NCBI GenBank assembly: GCA_964419225.1 | Contig: CAYQPF010000144.1 | Location: 1 to 13,194 of the forward strand | Length of the DNA: 13,194 nucleotides | Reading direction: 5' to 3' | Origin: CAYQPF01 sp964419225 | GTDB taxonomy: Bacteria; Cloacimonadota; Cloacimonadia; Cloacimonadales; CAYQPF01 | In this document: positions 5,659-11,920 of the stretch, piece after piece | Layout: every line of letters begins with the position of its first letter | Position numbering within the stretch: position 1 is the first letter of the stretch | The notes under the pieces: generated by a model | What the model saw: the letters and a program-made list of their open reading frames with translations, nothing else | Databases searched by the model: none | Told to the model about the DNA's origin: nothing | Translations under genes and position numbers: made by a program

Positions 5659-7344
5659 ATGAAAAAAGCATTTCTACTTATATTGGCTCTTATGGCATGG
5701 TTTGTCTTGTTTGGGTTTAGCGGAACAGGAACAGAACTTGATCCTTATCTCATATCCAGTGTGTCTGATCTGGCACAGTTAGCTACAGATGTTATCGGTG
5801 GTGAAGCCTACTCTGGAAAGTATTTTGAACAAACTGTAAATCTTGATTTGAACGTTGCACCTTATAATTCAGGAACCGGTTGGATATCAATAGGATGGTA
5901 TGACGATTCCAGTAGCACAGCCTGGCCATTTTCGGGAATTTTCAATGGTAATAATAATACAATCTCAAATCTATATATTAATAAACCTGCAAGCTCTTAT
6001 GTCGGTTTGTTTGGTTTTATTCAAAATGCCACAATTAAAAACGTTGGTATCTTAAACATAAATTCTACATCATTCATTGGAGCAGGTGGTCTTGCCGGAG
6101 GCGGTATATCTTCTAATTTCAGCAATTGTTACAGCACTGGCACTATTTCAGCCAACGGGTATTTAGGAGGCTTGCTTGGTGCGTCTATGTCTTCTGTGGT
6201 TACGAATTGTTATAGTACTTGTACAGTTGTCGGTATTGATACAGGAACTTTCGTAGGAGGACTTATTGGATATAATACGAGTTCATCAATATCAAATTGT
6301 TACAGTACGGGAAATGTAACTGCCGGTAGTTATGGCGGTGGATTCATTGGACTAAATACTTCATCCTCAACCATTGAGTATTGCTACAGCAAAGGAAATG
6401 TATCAAGTATTGGTGCTTCTGCAACATCTTTAGGAGGTTTTGTTGGAATTAGCGATGCCAATATATACAAGTGCTATTCTACAGGATGGGTTAAAATTGA
6501 TGGGATAATTCAGACAACTTGCGGTTTTTGCGGTACCGTCGAAGCTCCATCTGATATGTCTGACAATTATTGGGATATCACAACCTCAGGTGCTACTTCC
6601 TCCGGAGGTATTGCAATTGGAAAAACAACTACTGAAATGATGACTGAAAATCTTGCCGGCTGGGATTTTGTGAACATCTGGGAGCGAGTCGGTGGATATC
6701 CACGCCTTAGAACAAACCAGGAGGAAGCAACTCTCCCTGTCGAACTTTCTTCATTTACTGCAGTTAATACTTCAGAAAACGGAGTTAATCTCAGTTGGAC
6801 AACACAGTCAGAAAGCAATGTGCTTGGTTACAGTATCCTTAGGAATACAGAGTTGGATCCAGGAAATGCATCAAGAGTTAATTTCAGTTTGATTTCCGGG
6901 ACAAATACTTCGACAGAGTGTATTTACAATTTCTCAGATAACGATGTAATGGAGAATACCTATTATTATTGGCTTGAAAGTGTAGAATACGATGGAACAT
7001 CACAAATGCATGGACCAGTAAAAGTTGTCATTAACAGTTCTACACCGTCCGGACCGACCATAGACCTCAAAACGACTCTTAAGGGTGCTTATCCAAATCC
7101 TTTCAACCCTTCTACCACAATCAGTTACGAACTATCTAAAGCTTCTAAGGTAAGTATCAGTGTATATAATGCCAAAGGACAGATAGTTACTAATCTTTTT
7201 AATGGAAACAAGAATCCTGGGCACTTCAATATAGTTTGGAATGGCATGGATAAAAACAACAATAATTGTACAAGTGGAGTATATTTCATTAAAATGGATA
7301 CCGATGGCTTCACATCAATCAAAAAAGTTATGATGGTCAAATAG
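5659..7344 (+). CDS. GLUG-repeat surface protein with T9SS-type sorting domain
   Basis: 561 residues. I start it at ATG 5659 because GGAGGG precedes it by 3 nt and the protein then opens with a signal peptide (MKKAFLLILALM, cleavage near residue 20); the frame is open upstream to 5494. Mature domains: an N-terminal lead (about 21-110, beginning GTGTELDPYLISS); six GLUG-type repeats (about 113-285), each of the form GG(L/F)xG...I.NCYSTGNV; a linker with DNYWD and GGYPRLR; an extracellular Ig/FN3-like module (359-470, LPVELSSFT...WTTQSESNVLGY); and the sorting domain (475-561, YPNPFNPSTTI ... GVYFIKM ... KKVMMVK). GLUG repeats are known from large adhesin- and peptidase-like extracellular proteins; binding is likely but unproven. 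The stop codon is the first triplet of the CTAG-core repeat. The 203-residue C-terminus closely resembles that of the next gene. Confidence 0.88.
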   Translation: MKKAFLLILALMAWFVLFGFSGTGTELDPYLISSVSDLAQLATDVIGGEAYSGKYFEQTVNLDLNVAPYNSGTGWISIGWYDDSSSTAWPFSGIFNGNNNTISNLYINKPASSYVGLFGFIQNATIKNVGILNINSTSFIGAGGLAGGGISSNFSNCYSTGTISANGYLGGLLGASMSSVVTNCYSTCTVVGIDTGTFVGGLIGYNTSSSISNCYSTGNVTAGSYGGGFIGLNTSSSTIEYCYSKGNVSSIGASATSLGGFVGISDANIYKCYSTGWVKIDGIIQTTCGFCGTVEAPSDMSDNYWDITTSGATSSGGIAIGKTTTEMMTENLAGWDFVNIWERVGGYPRLRTNQEEATLPVELSSFTAVNTSENGVNLSWTTQSESNVLGYSILRNTELDPGNASRVNFSLISGTNTSTECIYNFSDNDVMENTYYYWLESVEYDGTSQMHGPVKVVINSSTPSGPTIDLKTTLKGAYPNPFNPSTTISYELSKASKVSISVYNAKGQIVTNLFNGNKNPGHFNIVWNGMDKNNNNCTSGVYFIKMDTDGFTSIKKVMMVK

Positions 7345-7547
7345 GGACTAGCGTCCAGCATATTTTACAGATATTATAATAGAGGAGCTTGATATTCTTG
7401 TCTCCTCTATTCATTTGATACGAACTTAAAAAATAGGACTAGCGTCCAGCATATTTTACAGATATCATACTAGAGGAGCTTGATATTCTTGTCTCCTCTA
7501 TTCATTTGATACGAACTTAAAATAGGGACTAGCGTCCAGCATATTTT
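7342..7547 (+). repeat. Stop-codon-anchored repeat array, three cores
   Basis: GGACTAGCGTCC occurs at 7345-7356, 7436-7447 and 7526-7537, with periods of 91 and 90. The first core directly follows the stop codon at 7342-7344. Units one and two each contain CAGCATATTTTACAGATAT, a hairpin, and GATACGAACTTAAA. Unit two lacks one G before the core. Unit three switches after GATATCATA into a different 3' block shared with the copy at 10072. Confidence 0.92.
7379..7410 (+). repeat. Hairpin inside the first repeat unit
   Basis: ATAGAGGAG (7379-7387) pairs perfectly with CTCCTCTAT (7402-7410) around a 14-nt loop. The second unit has an 8-bp version at 7471-7478/7493-7500. The counterpart behind the minus-strand gene uses GATGC/GCATC, so the stem is kept while its sequence changes. 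Confidence 0.85.
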
Positions 7548-7617
7548 ACAGATATCATATTCCTGGTTCTGAAAATCTCTGATCACAAGTCATATGATAT
7601 TCTCTTTAATAAATTGA
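7548..7617 (+). repeat. 3' block shared by the two T9SS genes (copy 1)
   Basis: About 65 bases, from TCATATTCCTGGTTCTG to TTCTCTTTAATAAATTGAA, nearly identical to 10100-10164. ATATCATAT near its left end and ATATGATAT near its right end are inverted repeats that could close it into one large loop. Confidence 0.8.
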
Positions 7618-7629
7618 AAATAAACAAAT

Positions 7630-7670
7630 AACGAGCAGGGACACGATGCATCATATCCCTGCTCGTTTTT
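7630..7670 (+). terminator. Rho-independent terminator after the GLUG-gene repeat array
   Basis: AACGAGCAGGGA (7630-7641) and TCCCTGCTCGTT (7656-7667) form a 12-bp stem, followed by a T-run to 7670. It implies that the whole 3' repeat array is transcribed with the gene. It is homologous to the terminator at 10172-10212. Confidence 0.88.
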
Positions 7671-7738
7671 GATTGAATAATATCTTCTTTGATCACCATC
7701 CTTTAGTTTCGGATCTTTTCCCCTATTCTTCTCTTCAC

Positions 7739-7796
7739 TAACTACTAACAATTAACAACTATTAATCCCCCCTGCCTGCTGCACTCTGCCAACTGA
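7739..7796 (+). repeat. Adjacent AT-type and CTG-type heptamer arrays
   Basis: Four units (TAACTAC, TAACAAT, TAACAAC, TATTAAT) at 7739-7766 and, after two bases, four CTG units at 7769-7796, the first and last matching those at 843-870. Confidence 0.7.
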
Positions 7797-7835
7797 CCTT
7801 TTTTACTTTTTTCTTAAAAATCTCGGAAAAAAATA

Positions 7836-7863
7836 TTGACATTCATACTCTTTTTAGCAAAAT
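7836..7863 (+). promoter_or_regulatory. Candidate promoter of the G8-like surface protein gene
   Basis: TTGACA (7836-7841), 16-nt spacer, CAAAAT (7858-7863). The -35 is perfect and the -10 weak. The leader to the ATG at 7984 would be about 110 nt; a second site near 7898 (TTGACC) cannot be excluded. Confidence 0.4.
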
Positions 7864-7983
7864 TCGTTCAAAATTTTTGTTAAAATACCTGAAGAATTGA
7901 CCTACTATATAAGTCAGTTGTTTTTAGGATATGATTAATTCTTAACCTTTAACTTGCTTAATTAAATTTGTTCAGGAGAACTT

Positions 7984-10071
7984 ATGAAAAAAAGAAAATT
8001 CTTGTTAGTTATTCTCACACTTATTTTAAGTTTGAGTTCAGGACTTTGGGGATTGGTTATTTCTGCCCAATCAGGAAACTGGAATGACCCCTATACCTGG
8101 GATGGTAACCAGATTCCCACCAGTACAGATAATGTCAGAATCCTGGCAGGTCACTCCGTTGTCCTTAATCAACCTGCCACTATTGTTGATCTCCAGCTTG
8201 ACGGTACACTAACTTTTCAAGGACAAGGATCAGGAGATGATGGTATTTATTCCGGAAATGACTTAATCTGGGGCGACTTAACTGTTAATGGAACCAGAAC
8301 CCTCGCCACTGATTCCAATGTTATCTACGATCTGAAATATAGAATAACATTTGACAATACCAATATAGAGTACATTATCCCGGCAGATAATTATTACAAT
8401 TTAACTATTCAACCTAATAGTAACGGTTCATATAATGTTGCTTGCTTGTATGATGATACTTACATCATGGGTACACTTACTATTAACTCAAACGCTATTC
8501 TCAATACAGAAGCATTTATCATAAACGGACCCGGCAGAATTGTTTTTGCTGATTATGCCACTTTGAATGTCCGTCATGCAGAAGGTGTTGATGGTATTGC
8601 GAGTGCTGTCGGCATGAACAGAACTTTAGGCACGTCAGTTTACTCCAGCTTAATGAACATCATTTTTTCAGGGCCCACAACTGGTGTTTTCACAACTACT
8701 CCAACAGCAAATACCGTTCATGATGCTTCTTTTTACTATCAAGGCAATTTTACTTTGAATCAGGATCTGAACATCACCGGCACTGGTCATTTTGGTATAG
8801 ACTACCAAACTTATATGATTCTACTTGGTGACAATGATTTTTCTTGCACCGGTACTGTTAGCGGTAGCCCTTCATTTGCTATTAATGGCTCAGGTATGGT
8901 CTTAGGAAATCTGATTCCCCGCATCACCACTTTCTATTACTATTCTGAGAATCCGGCATATATCCCCTCTTTTGCTTATTATCTTGACTTAAGTTCCAAC
9001 CTTTATCTACCCAATAATCTCACACTGCAAAACCTGAACTTTTTAGGCTTTTCCTTATATCTCAATTCTCATACTCTCATAAAAAACCAAACCGATTTAG
9101 CTCTTTCTGGTAGTGCAGGTATTTCCAGATTTGATGTAAATTTTGTTTATAATGATGAGGAAATGGAGGTGCCTGTTGAAATCAACGGTATTTCTTCTAT
9201 TCCCAGACAATGGCAAACAAGAATTTCCGGCAGTGGAAGCTACAACCTAATTTTAACCTATGATGCTTCTTATACAGAAAATCTCGTTAATGTCTGGGCT
9301 TCCGTAAATAATAGTACCTGGATAAAATTAAATAATGCCGATTATACTGCTGTCCTTGATGGCAGTTTACGTACTGTTACCGTGCCCATGTCTTTTTCTA
9401 AAGCAGAACAGGATAAAGCTACCACTATTCAATATACCGTTACCAATGCTGAAGTAACTCTCCCTGTAGAACTCTCTGCTTTCACAGGTGTTTACTCTTC
9501 AACTAACGGTATAACTCTCAACTGGACTACCCAGTCTGAAAGCAATGTCCTCGGCTACAATATTTATCGAAATACTGAAAAAGATTTGACTAATGCTCCC
9601 AGAGTAAATTTCAGCTTAATTACAGGTACAAATACTTCTCAGGAACACATATATTCATACTCAGATATGGATTTAACTTCTCCTGAATATTACTACTGGC
9701 TGGAAAATGTTCAAAATGACGGCAGCACACATTTTTATGGTCCCGTCAAAGTATTAGTAACCAACACTCCTTCCACTGATCCGGTGATTCCTCTGGTTAC
9801 AACTCTTAAATCAGTTTATCCCAATCCTTTCAATCCCTCAACAAGTATCAATTATGACCTTTCAAAACCAGCACAGGTTAATATCTACATTTACAATGTT
9901 AAGGGACAGATAGTTAAAACACTGTTTAAAGGCAATAATAGTGCCGGACAGTTTAAAGTAGTTTGGAATGGCAGGGATAATAATGATAAAACCTGCGGTA
10001 GTGGTGTTTATTATATTAAAATGGATACGGGTGACTTCACATCACTCAAAAAAGTTATGATGATCAAATAG
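7984..10071 (+). CDS. Large G8-like/beta-rich surface protein with T9SS-type sorting domain
   Basis: 695 residues, start set by AGGAG 5 nt before the ATG. Signal peptide residues 1-23 (MKKRKFLLVIL, cleavage near LWG). Residues about 28-61 carry SGNWNDPYTWDGNQIP and DNVRILAGHSVVL, the opening of G8-like or beta-helix extracellular domains. Residues 62-480 are a long Asn/Thr/Tyr-rich region with recurring hydrophobic beta strands (for example LDGTLTF, LTVNGTRTL, LTINSNAIL), consistent with a right-handed beta helix; no catalytic motif is visible. Residues 493-600 are the LPVELSAFT...WTTQSESNVLGY module and 609-695 the sorting domain (YPNPFNPSTSI, GVYYIKM, KKVMMIK). By eye about 60% of the last 203 residues match the preceding gene's protein. 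The stop codon lies in the CTAG-core repeat. Likely a surface-anchored adhesin or carbohydrate-binding protein. Confidence 0.87.
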   Translation: MKKRKFLLVILTLILSLSSGLWGLVISAQSGNWNDPYTWDGNQIPTSTDNVRILAGHSVVLNQPATIVDLQLDGTLTFQGQGSGDDGIYSGNDLIWGDLTVNGTRTLATDSNVIYDLKYRITFDNTNIEYIIPADNYYNLTIQPNSNGSYNVACLYDDTYIMGTLTINSNAILNTEAFIINGPGRIVFADYATLNVRHAEGVDGIASAVGMNRTLGTSVYSSLMNIIFSGPTTGVFTTTPTANTVHDASFYYQGNFTLNQDLNITGTGHFGIDYQTYMILLGDNDFSCTGTVSGSPSFAINGSGMVLGNLIPRITTFYYYSENPAYIPSFAYYLDLSSNLYLPNNLTLQNLNFLGFSLYLNSHTLIKNQTDLALSGSAGISRFDVNFVYNDEEMEVPVEINGISSIPRQWQTRISGSGSYNLILTYDASYTENLVNVWASVNNSTWIKLNNADYTAVLDGSLRTVTVPMSFSKAEQDKATTIQYTVTNAEVTLPVELSAFTGVYSSTNGITLNWTTQSESNVLGYNIYRNTEKDLTNAPRVNFSLITGTNTSQEHIYSYSDMDLTSPEYYYWLENVQNDGSTHFYGPVKVLVTNTPSTDPVIPLVTTLKSVYPNPFNPSTSINYDLSKPAQVNIYIYNVKGQIVKTLFKGNNSAGQFKVVWNGRDNNDKTCGSGVYYIKMDTGDFTSLKKVMMIK

Positions 10072-10164
10072 GGACTAGCGTCCAGCATTTAGTTCAGTTA
10101 TCATATTCCTGGTTCTGAAAATCTCTGACCACTAGTAATATGATATTCTCTTTAATAAGTTGAA
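10069..10164 (+). repeat. Stop-codon-anchored repeat, single core, with shared 3' block
   Basis: TAG (10069-10071) is followed at once by GGACTAGCGTCC (10072-10083) and CAGCAT, then passes into the same block as 7548-7617 (TCATATTCCTGGTTCTG...). This locus has no tandem duplication and no 90-bp hairpin unit. It corresponds to the third unit at 7526. Confidence 0.9.
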
Positions 10165-10171
10165 CCCAAAT

Positions 10172-10212
10172 AAAAAGCAGGGATACGATACATCGTATCC
10201 CTGCTTTTTTTT
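10172..10212 (+). terminator. Rho-independent terminator after the 7984-10071 gene
   Basis: A perfect 18-bp inverted repeat (10172-10189 with 10192-10209) and a T-run to 10212. The middle of the stem (AGCAGGGA/TCCCTGCT) is shared with the terminator at 7630, while its base and tip differ with pairing preserved. Confidence 0.92.
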
Positions 10213-10269
10213 AAACACCCTCCTTTAGCTTCAGATCTCTTCCCGTCAGTGTTCCGAAAATGTCTTTCA

Positions 10270-10304
10270 CCCCTGCCCACTGCCCACTGCCCCCTGCCCA
10301 CTGA
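10270..10304 (+). repeat. Five-unit CTG heptamer array
   Basis: Units CCCCTGC, CCACTGC, CCACTGC, CCCCTGC and CCACTGA. It is the longest and most regular array of this class in the window. Confidence 0.85.
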
Positions 10305-10388
10305 TTGGCACAAGGCTTGCACCCTATAAATCAGAGTATAACCTGCCGGAATACTCTAAATCTCAGAAATATGTGTAATAATAAGGGT

Positions 10389-10416
10389 TTGGCAAAAGTA
10401 ATACTATACCCATAGT
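10389..10416 (+). promoter_or_regulatory. Candidate promoter of the aspartyl-protease-like gene
   Basis: TTGGCA (10389-10394), 16-nt spacer, CATAGT (10411-10416), about 60 nt before the ATG. The hexamers are moderate matches. Confidence 0.35.
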
Positions 10417-10477
10417 GTATTATATATATTTTCCTGATATTATTTTGATATAAATAAAGAGTTAGAAAGGAGTTAAA

Positions 10478-11458
10478 ATGGATTTCTCTGGATTATTTAC
10501 TATGTCACTGTTATCATTCAGTGTTTTAGCATTGGCCGCAACTAATACTACTGCAAATGAAGTACCCAAAGGCCCTGGGCATTATAAGATCCTCACAAAA
10601 AAGAAAGGCGAGATTCATATTCCTTTCAAAATGCACAACAAAAAACCCCTCATGGCACTTAAAATAAATGGCAAAGATGCTGCATTGATGATTGATAATG
10701 GTCATCTGTGGGATGAAGTATGGCTGTTGGGTTCACCGTTGGTAGATTCTCTGGGGCTGGTACCTAAGGAATCAGTTGAGATCGGCGGTTCCGGAAAGGA
10801 TGATCCAACCCAGGCTTATACTGCTGAAGGTCTGACTCTGCAATTTGCTGACATTACCTTCTACGAGCAAAGTGCTATTGTCTCACCTGCAGCTGCAGGT
10901 TACGCTAAAATGTTCACCGGGACAGACGGACAGTTATGTAATACTTTTTTCCGGCATTTTATTGTAGAATTTGATTTTTACAAGTCGGAGATCATTCTGC
11001 ATGACCCGGCTAAGTTCAAGTATAACGGGCAAGGCAGTGTTTTAGATATGCAATTGGAAAGTAACGGCAGTTACTCGGTACCGATGTCCTTTACTCTGGA
11101 GGATGGGAAGCATTATGATGACAGGGTTGATATTGATTTGGGCGGAATATACAGTCTGCAGATCGCCACATACAATAACCAGAACATCAAAGCACCTGTA
11201 GGAGCTAAGCCTTTGAAGAGTTACGGAGCCCAGGGAGAAGTTTCTGAGTATCAGAGCAGAATCAAGGAAATGACCATCGGCAAATTCACTTTCAATAACC
11301 CGGAAGTGGTTTTCAGTGAAGGTAAAACAGCCAGGATCCATCAGGATAATCTGGGAGTGATCGGTTTGCCGTTATTCATGAAATTCAACACTGTTTTCGA
11401 TTATTTTAACAATAAATTGTATCTGATTCCCAATAACGCTATAAAAGTAGAATTATAA
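10478..11458 (+). CDS. Retropepsin-like aspartyl protease homologue with altered active-site motifs
   Basis: 326 residues. AAAGGAG 5 nt before the ATG fixes the start. The N-terminus (residues 1-21) is hydrophobic and probably a signal peptide, though it begins MDFSG and lacks the usual basic residues. The fold follows the bacterial two-lobe aspartyl protease pattern. Lobe one has LMALKINGKDAALMIDNG (58-75) and DGQLCNTFFRHFIVEFDF (150-167). Lobe two has VDIDLGG (217-223) and VIGLPLFMKFNTVFDYF (294-310). In active relatives the Asp is followed by Thr/Ser-Gly; here both motifs keep Asp and Gly (D73, G75; D220, G222) but the middle residue is Asn and Leu. The LG usually found in DGILG is LC. It is either a divergent periplasmic protease or a non-catalytic relative. 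It has its own promoter and is not part of an operon. Confidence 0.75.
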   Translation: MDFSGLFTMSLLSFSVLALAATNTTANEVPKGPGHYKILTKKKGEIHIPFKMHNKKPLMALKINGKDAALMIDNGHLWDEVWLLGSPLVDSLGLVPKESVEIGGSGKDDPTQAYTAEGLTLQFADITFYEQSAIVSPAAAGYAKMFTGTDGQLCNTFFRHFIVEFDFYKSEIILHDPAKFKYNGQGSVLDMQLESNGSYSVPMSFTLEDGKHYDDRVDIDLGGIYSLQIATYNNQNIKAPVGAKPLKSYGAQGEVSEYQSRIKEMTIGKFTFNNPEVVFSEGKTARIHQDNLGVIGLPLFMKFNTVFDYFNNKLYLIPNNAIKVEL

Positions 11459-11516
11459 ATGCTCCGCTTGGGGGAGTATAGCCACCGAAAGGTTCACGAA
11501 GGGAAGAATAATTAGC

Positions 11517-11543
11517 CACAAACAGCACAAAAAGCACAAAAGG
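11517..11543 (+). repeat. Nonameric CACAAANAG repeats
   Basis: Three perfect-phase 9-base units: CACAAACAG, CACAAAAAG, CACAAAAGG. Confidence 0.7.
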
Positions 11544-11598
11544 GGATTAAAATTAGTTGAACCCGAGTGTGCTATAGATAATAAATGGATGTCTGTAG

Positions 11599-11686
11599 GG
11601 GCTGACTCCCATGTCAGCCCAATGCAGAGTCAGGCTTTTTAAACTGGTTAATTTATCCTTGTAGGGGCGAACCTGTGTGTTCGCCC
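11599..11686 (+). repeat. Compound element of two GTAGGGGC-family hairpins
   Basis: Hairpin one is GGGCTGAC/GTCAGCCC (11599-11606 with 11613-11620). Hairpin two is GGGCGAAC/GTTCGCCC (11665-11672 with 11679-11686). Both have an 8-bp stem and 6-nt loop and are preceded by TGTAG. The spacer resembles that of the compound element at 2961-3080 in reverse (CTGGTTAATTTATCC here, a TTTGATTTTATTCC-like stretch there). Confidence 0.82.
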
Positions 11687-11706
11687 TGTGCAAATTGCTA
11701 TATTAA

Positions 11707-11730
11707 TGACGCAAGCTGCGTCATCTCCCA
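11707..11730 (+). repeat. Hairpin TGACGCA-AGC-TGCGTCA with ATCTCCCA tail
   Basis: A perfect 7-bp stem (11707-11713 with 11717-11723) around AGC, followed by TCTCCCA. Same loop and tail as 2530-2553 but a different stem. Confidence 0.75.
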
Positions 11731-11791
11731 AAGGAAGCTTGCCGATAAAAAAGCTTGTGATCTTAAGGCACAACAGATCTGGCGTTTTTCC

Positions 11792-11840
11792 CACATTAAC
11801 CAATAACCTCTAACCATTAACTATTAACCATTTACAATTC
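11792..11840 (+). repeat. AT-type heptamer array, seven units
   Basis: Seven 7-base units of the ACCATTA type (CACATTA, ACCAATA, ACCTCTA, ACCATTA, ACTATTA and two more), ending 12 nt before the promoter of the next gene. Confidence 0.7.
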
Positions 11841-11852
11841 ACATAAATTCCC

Positions 11853-11880
11853 TTGACTATTTTTTTCAATTTCTGATAAT
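11853..11880 (+). promoter_or_regulatory. Candidate promoter of the 11921 gene
   Basis: TTGACT (11853-11858), 16-nt spacer, GATAAT (11875-11880), 40 nt before the ATG. This is one of the best sigma-70-like promoters in the window. Confidence 0.55.
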
Positions 11881-11920
11881 TCAGCACAGATCTTAAAAGT
11901 TGATTTCTCTGGAGGTTATA

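Larger units (their letters stand above)
7345..7983. other. Intergenic region between the two large T9SS genes
   Basis: 639 bases without a gene: the three-core repeat array, the shared block and the terminator (to 7670), a stretch with little structure (7671-7738), AT heptamers (7739-7766), CTG heptamers (7769-7796) and the promoter of the next gene. Confidence 0.75.
10213..10477. other. Intergenic region with CTG heptamers and a promoter
   Basis: Positions 10270-10304 are five perfect-phase heptamers (CCCCTGC and CCACTGC types). A candidate promoter follows at 10389. Nothing else is visible. Confidence 0.65.
11459..11920. other. Intergenic region rich in hairpins and short repeats
   Basis: 462 bases: a weak hairpin straight after the stop (11459-11479, no T-tract), nonamers (11517-11543), two GTAGGGGC-family hairpins (11599-11686), a TGACGCA hairpin (11707-11730), AAGCTTG twice (11733-11757), AT-type heptamers (11792-11840) and a promoter. 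No gene is visible. Confidence 0.7.

Noticed and set aside
6567..6818. Minus-strand open reading frame within the GLUG gene
   Set aside because: A shadow of the coding strand; the plus-strand frame has clear domains.
7379..7410. Intrinsic terminator in the first repeat unit
   Set aside because: The stem is good but is followed by TCATTTGA rather than a T-run, and a convincing terminator lies further on at 7630-7670.
7345..7537. CRISPR array
   Set aside because: The period is regular (90-91), but the stretches between cores are conserved rather than unique spacers, and no cas genes are present.
3129..10083. Repeats as integron attC sites
   Set aside because: The units are gene-associated and contain hairpins, but I see no attC-like core pairs, no fixed cassette borders on the 5' side, and no integrase gene; the genes also have their own promoters.
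11459..11479. Terminator after the aspartyl-protease-like gene
   Set aside because: ATGCTCC/GGAGTAT can pair with one wobble, but the stem is short and no T-tract follows.
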